Source: Deltaproteobacteria bacterium (lineage in GTDB: Bacteria; Desulfobacterota; Desulfarculia; Desulfarculales; Desulfarculaceae). From it: 13,374 nucleotides of DNA. The number at the start of each line of letters is the position of its first letter. Within the stretch, counting starts at the first letter, position 1. Positions 1-7,933 of this stretch are shown here, piece after piece. Both the position numbers and the translations under genes were made by a program. Below the pieces are notes generated by a model. The model saw only the letters and a program-made list of their open reading frames with translations. It was not told the DNA's origin and ran no database searches. The stretch lies in NCBI GenBank assembly GCA_021815655.1, contig JAKAGJ010000008.1:1-13374 (forward strand), read 5' to 3'.

Positions 1-903
1 GAAGGTGGTGAGCATGGCCAGCTGGTTGGCCTGCACCTGGTTGCCCGAGGCCACCGAAATCAAGAGCCCCTGGCCCAGCATCACCAACAGGTACAGGGCC
101 GACATGGCCACCATCAGCAACCAGGAGCCGCGCATGGGCACGTCGAAAAGAAACTGGCCCATGCCCATGGCGATGGCCATGTCCAGCATGCCAACCAGGA
201 AATACGGCCCCAGCTTGCCCAGGATCAGCTCGGCCTGCTTCAAGGGGCTGGCCATCAGCCCCTCCATGCTGCCGCGCTCGGCCTCGCGCACCACCGACAG
301 GGCCGTCAGCGTGGCGCCCACCATGGTCATGATGACCACGATCAGGCCGGGCACGATGAAGTTGCGGCTCTCCATCTCCTCGTTGAACCACACCCGGGGC
401 TCGTAGGTCAGGGGGGTCTTGATCTGATTGAGCCCTTTCTTCTCCAGGCGCTCCACCATGATCTTCTGGTTGTATTCGGCGGTCACTCCCTGCACGTAGC
501 CCAGGACCACGTTGGCGGTGTTGGCGTCGGAGCCGTCGATGATGGCCTGCAACTTGGCCGGCTGCTCGCTGGTGAGCTGCTTGCCGAAATCATGGGCCAG
601 CACCAGCACCAGGCGGACCTCGCCGCGGTTGACCAGGTCCTCGGCCTCTTGGTAGGAGTCCACGTAGTGGGTCAAGCTGAAGTAGGGCGAGCCCAGGAAG
701 CGGTTGATGAACTCACGGCTGACCTGACTGCGCCCCTGGTCCAGGACCGCCGTGGGCACGTGCGTAATGTCGAAGGTCAGCGCGTAGCCGTAGAGCAGCA
801 AGAGCATCACCGGCATCAAGACGATCTGGATCAGGCTGCGGGGATCGCGCTTGATCTGGATCAGTTCCTTGCGGAACACGGCCAGCACCCTGCGTAGCCG
901 CAT
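1..903 (-). CDS. ABC-2 type transporter permease (YbhS/YbhR-like), C-terminus cut by window edge
   Basis: This is the membrane-spanning subunit of an ABC-2 exporter. From the ATG at 903 the frame stays open for 301 codons to base 1, so the 3' end lies outside the window. Residues 1-22 are basic and cytoplasmic. A first membrane segment follows at about 24-42, then a soluble extracytoplasmic domain at about 45-180. Further hydrophobic segments lie at about 182-204, 232-252 and 261-285. The conserved ABC-2 loop between them reads EAERGSMEGLMASPL (207-221). This is the usual layout of YbhS/YbhR/YhhJ permeases, which run to about 370 residues, so roughly 70 are missing. A GGAGG ribosome site sits at the end of the preceding KAS III-like gene, whose stop codon lies only 4 bases before this ATG, so the two are cotranscribed. 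A second permease is expected beyond the edge. The substrate cannot be read from the sequence. Confidence 0.88.
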   Translation of the reverse strand, partial: MRLRRVLAVFRKELIQIKRDPRSLIQIVLMPVMLLLLYGYALTFDITHVPTAVLDQGRSQVSREFINRFLGSPYFSLTHYVDSYQEAEDLVNRGEVRLVLVLAHDFGKQLTSEQPAKLQAIIDGSDANTANVVLGYVQGVTAEYNQKIMVERLEKKGLNQIKTPLTYEPRVWFNEEMESRNFIVPGLIVVIMTMVGATLTALSVVREAERGSMEGLMASPLKQAELILGKLGPYFLVGMLDMAIAMGMGQFLFDVPMRGSWLLMVAMSALYLLVMLGQGLLISVASGNQVQANQLAMLTTF

Positions 904-907
904 GGTT

Positions 908-1993
908 TTAAGCCTCCGTCGCCGGAGGCCGCGCCCGACGGCGCGCCAGGGCGGCGGCGCGGGCCGGATCGCGCCAGGCGTAGAGCACCGCGCCCCAGCC
1001 GAAGCCGCCCCCCACGCCCACCAGCACCAGGTGGTCGCCGTCGCGGAAGAGGTGGCGGTTCTCGTCCAGCAGGATGGCGATGGAGGCCTGGGTGGTGTTG
1101 CCGTACTTCTGGTAGTTGGACAGCACCTTGTCGGCGGGCAGGCCCAGGCGGCGCTGGGCGCCCTCCAGGATGCGCCGTCCGGCCTGGTGGGGCAGCAGGT
1201 AGTCAATATCCTCCAGACCCAGGCCTCGCTGAGCCAACACCCCCCGGGTGGTCTCTTCCACCTTGCCGATGGCAAAGTCCTTGATGTCCTTGGTTTGCAG
1301 CTGGAAGCAGTGCAGTCCCTGCTCATAGACCGCTTGGCAGTTGTCGGGAGTGATGGGCAGGGCCGAGCCGCCGGCCGGCACCTCCACCCATAATTGCTTC
1401 TGGCCGTCGCTGGCGGCCTGACTGGCCAGGATGCCGCGGCCCCTGGCACGGGAGCGGGCCAGCACCACCGCGCCGGCGCCGTCGCCAAATGTGGCGCCGG
1501 TGATGTAGTGGCGCATGTCGGTGGCGCTGGTGGCCTTGTCGGCGGCCACCACCAAGGCGTGGCGGTAGGCCGGATGGTGGGCCAGCATGGCGTCGGCGAT
1601 GTGCAGGCCGTAGATGAAACCCGAGCAGGCGGTGTTGACGTCAAAGGCCAGGGAGCGGCCGGTGGCGCCCAGCTTGTCCTGCAGGATGGAGGCGGTGTTG
1701 GGCGTCTTCTTGTCGGGGGTGGTGGTGGTGACCAGGATGAGGTCGATGTCCCCGGCCTCCAGCCCGGCGTCGGCCAGGGCGCGGCGGCTGGCCTCGCAGG
1801 CCAGGTCGGAGGTGGCCTGGTCCTCGCCGGCCCAGCGCCGCTCCTCAAACCCCATGACCCGGCTGACCCACTGGGGATAGGGGCCGCCGCTGACGGCGTC
1901 GAAGCGGCTCAAGTCCACGTAGGCCAACAGGTCCTGGTTGGTCACCACGCGGCTGGGCACATAACTGCCCGTGCCCACGATCAGGTTGCCCAT
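908..1993 (-). CDS. Beta-ketoacyl-ACP synthase III-like enzyme (FabH/thiolase fold) inside an ABC exporter operon
   Basis: The product is 361 residues from the ATG at 1993. The open frame extends 84 codons further upstream, but that part is only a shadow of the ATPase gene, and the family typically begins with an IVGTGSYVP-like strand as here (residues 5-13). The KAS III catalytic triad is visible: Cys123 in NTACSGF, His269 in LLPHQA, and Asn299 in YGNTTQAS. The glycine-rich GVGGGFGWGAVL (326-337) closes the fold. Enzymes of this family condense an acyl-CoA with malonyl-ACP or a similar extender. Primary FabH, PqsD-like and other acyl-transfer roles cannot be separated by eye. A segment at about 28-45 (including FDAVSGGPYPQWV) and an Arg/Ala-rich tail after about 341 look longer than in E. 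coli FabH. The gene sits 16 bases after the ATPase stop and 4 bases before the permease start, so it belongs to the exporter operon rather than to a fab cluster. Confidence 0.85.
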   Translation of the reverse strand: MGNLIVGTGSYVPSRVVTNQDLLAYVDLSRFDAVSGGPYPQWVSRVMGFEERRWAGEDQATSDLACEASRRALADAGLEAGDIDLILVTTTTPDKKTPNTASILQDKLGATGRSLAFDVNTACSGFIYGLHIADAMLAHHPAYRHALVVAADKATSATDMRHYITGATFGDGAGAVVLARSRARGRGILASQAASDGQKQLWVEVPAGGSALPITPDNCQAVYEQGLHCFQLQTKDIKDFAIGKVEETTRGVLAQRGLGLEDIDYLLPHQAGRRILEGAQRRLGLPADKVLSNYQKYGNTTQASIAILLDENRHLFRDGDHLVLVGVGGGFGWGAVLYAWRDPARAAALARRRARPPATEA

Positions 1994-2009
1994 GGCGTCC
2001 GGCCTTGGC

Positions 2010-2950
2010 TCATGGTTGGCTCTCTTCCCGGGCCGCCTCGATATAGGAGATGAAGGCGTCCTCCAGGCTGGGTTCAATCTCCTCCAGGCGGCGGCAGGAA
2101 ATCCCGCGGGCCTCCAGGGCCGCGCGCAGCTTCGTCTCGGCTTCGTCCTCGTCGGGCACCGACAGATGCAGGGTGTCGCCAAAGATGTTGGCCTCCAGCA
2201 CCTGCGGCAGCCCCTGCACGGCTTCCAAGGCCTGGCTGAGATCATCCGGTCGCAGGCGCAGCACGCGGCCCGGCAGGGCCTGCTTCAGCTCCAGGGGCGT
2301 GCCCTGGGCCACCAGGCGCCCCTGGTAGATCAGCACCAGGCGGTCGCAGTACTCGGCCTCGTCCAGGTAGTGGGTGGTCACCAGCACCGTTACCCCGCGC
2401 TGGGCCATGTCGCCGATCAGCTCCCAGAAGTTGCGCCGGGAGTTGGGGTCCACGCCGCTGGTGGGCTCGTCCAGAAACAGGATGGAGGGCTCGTGCAGTA
2501 TGGACGAGGCCAGGGCCAGGCGCTGGCGCAGGCCGCCGGCCAGGGTGCGCGTGGGCTGGTCGCGGCGGTCCAAAAGGTCCACCAGGCTCAGAACCTGGTG
2601 GGAACGCTCCTTGAGGCGGGCCGGCTTAAGGCCGTAGATGCCGCCGAAGAAGGTCAGGTTCTCCTGCACGGTCAGGTCGTCATACAAGGAGAAGCGCTGG
2701 CTCATGTAGCCGATGATCTCCTTGATGCGGCCGTGGTCCTTGACGATGTCCAGGCCGGCCACGCTGCCGCCGCCGCTGCTGGGCAACAACAAACCGTTGA
2801 GCATGCGGATGGTGGTGGACTTGCCGGCGCCGTTGGGCCCCAGAAAGCCGAAGATCTGGCCCTTGTACACCTCGAAGCTGACGTGGTCCACGGCCCGGAA
2901 GGAGCCGAAGTCCCGGGTCAGGTCGCGCACCTCTATGGCTTTTTCGACTT

Positions 2951-2954
<4 letters not shown>
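2010..2954 (-). CDS. ABC transporter ATPase, equivalent to the C-terminal half of YbhF
   Basis: This is a cytoplasmic nucleotide-binding subunit of 314 residues that powers the exporter. Visible motifs are Walker A GPNGAGKST (39-47), the Q-loop Gln86 in YMSQRFSLYDDLTV, the signature region LAGGLRQR (138-145), Walker B ILFLDEP (158-164) with catalytic Glu163, a D-loop at SGVDP, and the H-loop His195 in TTHYLDEAE. The signature has Ala139 where consensus proteins have Ser (LSGGQ-type). The C-terminal 100 residues form the usual accessory domain ending in EPSLEDAFISYIEAA. The start is a GTG at 2954 that overlaps the stop of the upstream ATPase by four bases (GTGA), which indicates translational coupling. 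YhhJ/YbhF-type drug exporters often carry both ATPase domains in one chain; here they are two genes. Assignment as an ABC ATPase is certain, while the YbhF-half assignment is inferred from order and motif asymmetry. Confidence 0.93.
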
Positions 2955-3878
<924 letters not shown>

Positions 3879-3892
<14 letters not shown>

Positions 3893-4919
3893 TGCTGGCG
3901 GGCTGCCCCGGTGCGGCAGCCTTTTGGGGCTCCAGGGGGATGACCGCCTCGCCGGGCATGCCCGGCTTAAGCTCCTTGTCGGGATTTTCCGCCCGCACCT
4001 TGGTGCGGTAGACCAGGGTCACCCGCTCCTTCTGGGTCTCCACGGTCTTGGGCGTGAACTCGGCCTTGGAGGAGATGTAGGCCACCCGGGCCGGGTAGCG
4101 CTTGCCGGGATAGGTGTCGGTGGTGACGTAGGCTTTCTGCCCCAGGCGCACCATGGCCAACTGGGTTTCGGGGATGTAGCCCTCCAGCCACACGCCGTCC
4201 AGGTCGCCCAGGGTCACCACCGGCGAGCCCACGGCCAGCACCTCGCCGGGCTCGGCCTGGCGCACCAGCACCACGCCACTGACCGGCGAGACCAGACGCG
4301 CGTAGCCCAGGCGGGTGCGGGCCAGATCCAGGGAGGCCTTGGCCTGATTGAGGTCGGCCCGGCCGGCGGCGATGTCCTCGCTGCGGAAGCCCTCCTTGAC
4401 CAGGCTGTAGCGCTCGCGGGCCCGCTGCAAGGCCTCCTGGGCCATGGTGTGGGCCAGGCGGGCCTTGTCCAGGGTGGCCTGAGGCGAGGCCCCCCGCTTG
4501 GCCAGGATTTCCTGACGCTTCAAGTCGCGGCCCTTGTCCTCCAGATCGGCGCCCGCCTGCACCAGGGCGGCCTGGGCGTCCTTCAACTCCTGGGGGCGGT
4601 TGCCGGCCAGGAGCTTGTCCAGGGTGGCCTGGGCCGCAGCCTGGCGGGCCTCGGCCAAGGCCACGTCCTGCCTCAAGTCCTGGTCCTCCAACTCGGCCAC
4701 CAGTTGGCCCGGCGCCACCTGGTCGCCCTCCTCGAAATGCATCACCGCCACCTTGCCGGGCACCTTGAAGGCCAGGTCGGTCTCGGTGGTTTCGATGTGA
4801 CCGGAAAGACGGAGGACGTTGGGGGCGCCGGAGTTGTCGCCGCGGAACTGCCGGTAGGCTATCACCCCCGCCGCCAAGAGCGCCGCCAACACCAAGACCG
4901 ATATGAGCTTGCGTTTCAA
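3879..4919 (-). CDS. HlyD/YbhG-like membrane fusion (periplasmic adaptor) protein
   Basis: This adaptor links the inner-membrane exporter to an outer-membrane channel. I chose the TTG at 4919 as start (346 residues). It puts a Lys-Arg-Lys patch directly before a single membrane anchor (about residues 5-22), and an AGGGGGG ribosome site lies about 10 bases upstream. The frame is open back to an ATG at 5027, but those 36 extra residues are Pro/Arg/Gly-rich and lack a ribosome site. Domains: first half of the barrel-sandwich (lipoyl-like) domain at about 38-79, a long Ala/Gln/Leu-rich coiled-coil hairpin at about 80-205, the second lipoyl half (VSPVSGVVLVRQAEPGEVL, 210-228), then a beta-barrel at about 242-330 ending in LKPGMPGEAVI. 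It is the first gene of the exporter operon, and its stop overlaps the first ATPase. The family assignment is secure, but the start is less certain and the substrate is unknown. Confidence 0.88.
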
Positions 4920-5081
4920 GGTCCCTGCCCCCCTGGCCTGCCGCGTCCTTGGTGGATCACCAGGCCCGGCGCGGCCACCCGGCCTGGTCCGGCTACAATT
5001 TAACAACTGGGGCCAGAGCCCGTCCATGTCATTTTATCACCGCCGCCAACGGATTGCCCGGTCCACATGGGCCGAGGCTTG

Positions 5082-5090
5082 TGCTAAGAT
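5082..5090 (+). promoter_or_regulatory. Candidate extended -10 promoter for the LCIB-like gene
   Basis: The sequence TG-C-TAAGAT (TG at 5082-5083, hexamer at 5085-5090) has the extended -10 form. It lies about 60 bases before the ATG at 5152, but no good -35 hexamer is present at the expected distance. The rest of the 4920-5151 divergent gap shows no second convincing promoter. An A/T-rich patch at 5031-5038, reading ATAAAAT on the minus strand, is the only visible candidate for the exporter operon. Confidence 0.3.
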
Positions 5091-5151
5091 AGCCTCGCCG
5101 CGAGCCGGCGCCCGTGCTCACCCCGGCCCCCAACCCCCTAGGAGGTCCCGC

Positions 5152-6405
5152 ATGAGCAAGACCAACCGCGGATGGCTGCCCACCTATTGCCAGCCCGACG
5201 CCTTTTTGCCCAAGGTGCCGGAGACCAGGGTCCTCTTCAGCCGCCGGCCTTTTCTCTTTCAGGATTTTCTGGGCCGGGCCATGTCCTTCCTGCAGGGTGA
5301 AACCATCCGCAAGATGGGCTTTGTCTACAACCCCGAAACCGCCCTGCCCTGCAAGTGGCGTTGCGCCGACGAGTCGGTCTTCGGCGTGGACCTGTGCCTG
5401 TACGCCTACACCGGCCAGTATCCCTTTGACAAGGGCGCCATCGGCGGCATGTTCAACGAGGCCAGCCTGGGCGCGGCCATTCATCACGGCGCCATAAACC
5501 TGGACTTCGGCGGCAGCCACGTGGGCTACGTGCCCGGCGAAAACGGCGGCCGCTTCGGGGCCATCTGGCGCCCCCTGCACCAGGAGTTCTCCACCGACTG
5601 CGGCTACCTGATGGGCGTCATCGAGCCCTTCAAGAAGGTGTACGAGGACGCCTGCCGCAACATCTTCGTCTACAACCCCGGCGGCGAACGCCTCCTGGTG
5701 AGCATCCCCAACGAGTTCCTGCACCCCGACTGGTCCGGCCACCCCATCAAACTCCTGGTGGACATAGAGGCCTTGACCGCCGAGACCGTGGACTACCGCG
5801 ACGAGGTGCCCCATACCCACACCATGGTGGGGCGCTCGCTGTTCCACGTACACCCCGGCTTCATCCAGTGTCTTAGCCCCAAACAGGCCCATGACTTCAA
5901 CTCGCCGCGCCCCACGCCCATCGGGCGGGCCTTGACCCATCAGTTCTTCAACATCTTTGACACCAAGGCCCTGCTGGACGAGGCCGGCCAGCCCCGGCAG
6001 AAGCTTTTGCCCTACATGAAGCACATCGTCTCGGCGTCCCACTCGCCCGAGGGGCTCAAGGCGGCCATCATCAACACCAGCCTCAACCACAACGCGCTCA
6101 CCGACGCCGTGCGCGCCCAGGCCTTTCTGTCCTACGACTTCGTCAGCTTCACCGGCGTCTTCATCGACCTCTACGACGAGGACCTGCAAAGCTACGTCAA
6201 TCTCTTCCAGCCCCTGGGCCTGACCATCAAACCCCAGGGCTGCCAGCGCGAGGTGGAGATGACCACCGAGGAAATACATCACCTGCTGCAAGAGCAGACC
6301 CCGGCCACCCCGGTGCTGCCCCTGGCCGACGTGCTGGGCTTCAGCGAGCCGGAGATTCCCCTGGAGAAGTTCACCTACCATCCGGGTTACTTCACCCGCC
6401 CCTGA
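5152..6405 (+). CDS. LCIB/C-like (theta-type) carbonic anhydrase-fold protein with an extra C-terminal region, putative
   Basis: The product is 417 residues from the ATG at 5152, which has an AGGAGG site 7 bases upstream; the open frame further upstream lacks one. The first half fits my recollection of the LCIB/C family (beta-carbonic-anhydrase-like fold, zinc held by Cys-His-Cys). Cys71 is in CADES (the family motif is CRDE-like). FDKGAIGGMF (92-101) is followed by a His-containing turn, His123 lies in FGGSHVGYV, GAIWRP is at 136-141, and Cys150 is in STDCGYL. Spacings of 52 and 27 residues are close to those I recall for algal LCIC. Asp73 and Arg140 could serve catalysis. If this is right, the enzyme hydrates CO2 to bicarbonate in the cytoplasm (no signal peptide or membrane segment). 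Residues of about 190-417 match nothing I recognise; they contain many His/Asp residues (HTHTMVG at 221-227, NHNALTDA at 312-319). The gene stands alone, divergent from the exporter. It could instead be an unrelated metalloprotein. Confidence 0.6.
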   Translation: MSKTNRGWLPTYCQPDAFLPKVPETRVLFSRRPFLFQDFLGRAMSFLQGETIRKMGFVYNPETALPCKWRCADESVFGVDLCLYAYTGQYPFDKGAIGGMFNEASLGAAIHHGAINLDFGGSHVGYVPGENGGRFGAIWRPLHQEFSTDCGYLMGVIEPFKKVYEDACRNIFVYNPGGERLLVSIPNEFLHPDWSGHPIKLLVDIEALTAETVDYRDEVPHTHTMVGRSLFHVHPGFIQCLSPKQAHDFNSPRPTPIGRALTHQFFNIFDTKALLDEAGQPRQKLLPYMKHIVSASHSPEGLKAAIINTSLNHNALTDAVRAQAFLSYDFVSFTGVFIDLYDEDLQSYVNLFQPLGLTIKPQGCQREVEMTTEEIHHLLQEQTPATPVLPLADVLGFSEPEIPLEKFTYHPGYFTRP

Positions 6406-6441
6406 GGCCGTCCCGGCAGCAAATGCCCTGATGCGGCAAGC

Positions 6442-6626
6442 AAGACACGGGCGGGGATAACCCCCGCCTCTTGTATGTTGGGCAAGGTCGATACGGAAGC
6501 CGGCCCAGGGGCGGGGCGCCCGCCGACCCGTGGTGGAAGTCGAGGCGCTCGAACCCACCGCTACGAAGAAAAGACCTCTTGCTGCCTTTGGTTTTCGTAG
6601 GGGCGGGATTTATCTCCGCCCGTCTT
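6442..6626. repeat. Putative MITE-like or dispersed intergenic element with imperfect terminal inverted repeats
   Basis: The left end (from 6442) reads AAGACACGGGCGGGGATAAC. The right end, read on the minus strand from 6626, begins AAGACGGGCGGAGATAAATC. The two ends are therefore inverted copies of one hairpin-forming motif, differing by a small indel and substitutions. The interior holds two more inverted repeats: GGTGG/CCACC (6532-6536 / 6555-6559) around TCGAG-GCG-CTCGA (6540-6552), and CTACGAA (6561-6567) / TTCGTAG (6594-6600). No coding region and no clear target-site duplication are visible. GGGGCGGG-TTTAT-CCGCCC motifs of this kind recur in intergenic DNA of many GC-rich bacteria, but dispersal in this genome cannot be judged from one copy. 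Confidence 0.45.
6450..6475 (+). terminator. Hairpin terminator-like structure after the LCIB-like gene
   Basis: A perfect 7-bp stem GGCGGGG (6450-6456) / CCCCGCC (6462-6468) with a five-base loop is followed by TCTTGT. It lies 45 bases after the stop at 6403-6405, so it could terminate the plus-strand gene. It is also the left end of the repeat element described separately, so its role as a terminator may be incidental. The T-tract is short. Confidence 0.4.
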
Positions 6627-6636
6627 GATCCTTTTC

Positions 6637-6662
6637 AGCCTGAAAATTTAGCCTGAAAATTT
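6637..6662. repeat. Perfect 13-bp tandem duplication
   Basis: The 13-base unit AGCCTGAAAATTT occurs twice without a gap (6637-6649 and 6650-6662). It ends 15 bases before the stop codon of the minus-strand release-factor-like gene at 6678. It is noticeably A/T-rich compared with its surroundings. It may reflect replication slippage, and I see no gene function for it. Confidence 0.85.
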
Positions 6663-6677
6663 GGCCAGGGCGTGGGT

Positions 6678-7016
6678 CTAGTCGGCGTTGGCCGGCCGCT
6701 GGCGCAGGGCCTTGGTGCGCGCCCGGGCCAGCTTGGCCTCCAGGCGCCTGGCGCGCGCGGCCTGGCTGGGGCGGGTGGGGCGGCGGGGGATGATCGGGGC
6801 GTTCAGGTCGGCCAGGCGCTTGGTCAGGCGCTCCAGGGCCTTCTCGCGGTTCTGCTGGCGGGAGCGGCGCTCGCTGGCCGTGACCACGATGCCCGTGGGC
6901 AGATGGGTCAGCCTGACCGCCGTCTCCACCTTGTTGCGGTGCTGGCCGCCCGGCCCGGAGGCCCGGTAGTACTCCCAGGACAGCTCGCTCTCCGGCGGGG
7001 GGGTGGGCTGGGTCAT
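6678..7016 (-). CDS. RF-1 domain (GGQ) release-factor-like protein, ArfB/YaeJ-like ribosome rescue candidate
   Basis: This 112-residue protein carries the peptidyl-tRNA hydrolysis motif GPGGQ (21-25) in the context [20 protein letters not shown]. In class I release factors this motif triggers hydrolysis of the ester bond in the ribosomal A/P site. No codon-recognition domain (PxT/SPF) is present. A strongly basic Arg/Lys/Ala-rich tail (about 78-107, ending in TKALRQR) resembles the ArfB/YaeJ tail that enters the mRNA channel of stalled ribosomes. The segment after GGQ (HLPTGIVV) is closer to RF1/RF2 than to E. coli ArfB, so this may be another short RF-like family. The ATG at 7016 lies 15 bases after the folE2 stop with no clear ribosome site, suggesting coupling to folE2 translation. 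Ribosome rescue is an inference from domain content. Confidence 0.8.
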   Translation of the reverse strand: MTQPTPPPESELSWEYYRASGPGGQHRNKVETAVRLTHLPTGIVVTASERRSRQQNREKALERLTKRLADLNAPIIPRRPTRPSQAARARRLEAKLARARTKALRQRPANAD

Positions 7017-7031
7017 GGCCGGCTTTGCTTG

Positions 7032-7808
7032 CTAGACACGCTTGTCTTGTTCGATGTAGGCGTAGGCCGAGTGGTTGTGGATGGACTCGAAGTTCTCGCT
7101 GTCCACGGCGAACCAGGTGATGTTGGGGTCCTGACCCAGCTTGCGCGCCACCTCGCGCACCACGTCCTCCACGAACATGGGCGTGGCGTAGGCGTGCTCG
7201 GTGACGTATTTCTCGTCGTCGCGCTTGAGCACCGAAAAGACCTCGGAACTGGCGGAGTGCTCCACCAGGCGGATCAGGTCCTCGATCCAGATGAAGCGCT
7301 TGAAGCGCACGGCCAGGCGCACCAGGCCGCGCTGGTTGTGGGCCCCGCCCAGGCTGATCTCCTTGGAGCAGGGGCACAGGGTGGTCACCGGCGCGGTGAC
7401 CTCCACCACCAGGTCATAGCCCTTGCCGTTCAAGCTGCCGCGAAAGGCCACGCCGTATTCCATCAACCCCTGGGCCCCGCTCACCGGCGCCGACTTGTTG
7501 ATGAAGTAGGGGAACTCCACCTCGATGTGGGCGCTCTCGGCCCTGAGGCGCCGCTTCATCTCTTCCAGGATATCGCTCAGGTTGCGGATGTTTATGTTGT
7601 TGGAGTACTCGGACAGGAGCTCGATGAAGCGGCTCATGTGGGTGCCCTTGTACTGGTGGGGCAGGTTCACGTACATGTTGATGGAGGCCACCGTCTGCTG
7701 GCTGCCGTTGGCCCTGTCCAGCACGGTGATGGGATAGCGGATGTTTTTCACCCCCACCTTATCGATGGGAATGTTGCGGTGGTCAGGCTGGCTTTGCACG
7801 TCGATCAT
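7032..7808 (-). CDS. folE2: GTP cyclohydrolase IB (FolE2)
   Basis: This enzyme converts GTP to 7,8-dihydroneopterin triphosphate, the first step of tetrahydrofolate (and potentially other pterin or queuosine-type) synthesis, in the cytoplasm. The FolE2/MptA family signature is clear: TTLCPCSKEIS (residues 142-152) followed by GAHNQR (155-160), with a C-terminal SIHNHSAYAYIE (242-253) that carries conserved metal or active-site histidines. I chose the ATG at 7808 (258 residues) because a GGGGGAGG ribosome site precedes it and the length fits the family. An in-frame ATG at 7835 would add nine residues but has no ribosome site. FolE2 is the non-homologous alternative to zinc-dependent FolE and accepts other divalent metals, so it is often used under zinc limitation or as the sole enzyme. 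It is the first gene of a two-gene unit with the GGQ protein and is transcribed from a good promoter at 7905-7933. Confidence 0.93.
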   Translation of the reverse strand: MIDVQSQPDHRNIPIDKVGVKNIRYPITVLDRANGSQQTVASINMYVNLPHQYKGTHMSRFIELLSEYSNNINIRNLSDILEEMKRRLRAESAHIEVEFPYFINKSAPVSGAQGLMEYGVAFRGSLNGKGYDLVVEVTAPVTTLCPCSKEISLGGAHNQRGLVRLAVRFKRFIWIEDLIRLVEHSASSEVFSVLKRDDEKYVTEHAYATPMFVEDVVREVARKLGQDPNITWFAVDSENFESIHNHSAYAYIEQDKRV

Positions 7809-7868
7809 GGGGGCCTCCCCCGCCGCGTCCCCCATGGTGCGACGGCGGGTTTGCGGGCAGTCTAAAGC

Positions 7869-7893
7869 CCTGGAAGTTAGTCGGCATTCCAGG
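7869..7893. promoter_or_regulatory. Inverted repeat in the folE2 5' leader, possible operator or leader hairpin
   Basis: CCTGGAA (7869-7875) and TTCCAGG (7887-7893) form a perfect 7-bp inverted repeat with an 11-base spacer. It begins 12 bases downstream of the predicted folE2 -10 element, so it covers the predicted transcription start and early leader. It could be a repressor site or an RNA hairpin. I do not recognise the motif as a known regulator site. Confidence 0.35.
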
Positions 7894-7904
7894 AGTAGAG
7901 GTCA

Positions 7905-7933
7905 ATTATAAAGTGGAACGAGAGGGGCCACAA
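7905..7933 (-). promoter_or_regulatory. Predicted sigma-70 promoter of folE2
   Basis: On the minus strand, TTGTGG (7933-7928) and a consensus TATAAT (7910-7905) are separated by exactly 17 bases. The predicted transcript would start near 7898 and give a leader of about 90 bases before the ATG at 7808. The -35 element is the loop, and the spacer begins with one arm, of the 13-bp hairpin that follows nfnB. Promoter and terminator therefore occupy the same DNA. Confidence 0.6.

Noticed and set aside
4920..5027. ATG at 5027 as the start of the HlyD-like protein
   Set aside because: It adds a Pro/Arg-rich stretch before the membrane anchor and has no ribosome site. The TTG at 4919 has one and puts the anchor at the N-terminus. 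The choice is not proven.
5029..6558. 509-codon open frame on the minus strand, opposite the LCIB-like gene
   Set aside because: Composition is typical of an antisense shadow (Gly/Val/His/Gln-rich, no motifs) and it has no ribosome site. The plus-strand gene has AGGAGG and a coherent protein.
6530..6560. Minus-strand sequence resembling a tRNA T-arm and CCA end (GGGTTCGAGC ... TTCCACCA)
   Set aside because: The five bases after the loop do not pair with those before it, and no anticodon or D-arm is found. It is better explained as the GGTGG/CCACC hairpin.
6471..6656. 61-codon plus-strand open frame in the intergenic region
   Set aside because: It lies mainly inside the inverted-repeat element, has no ribosome site, and its VFVGAGFISAR stretch is simply the translated hairpin motif.
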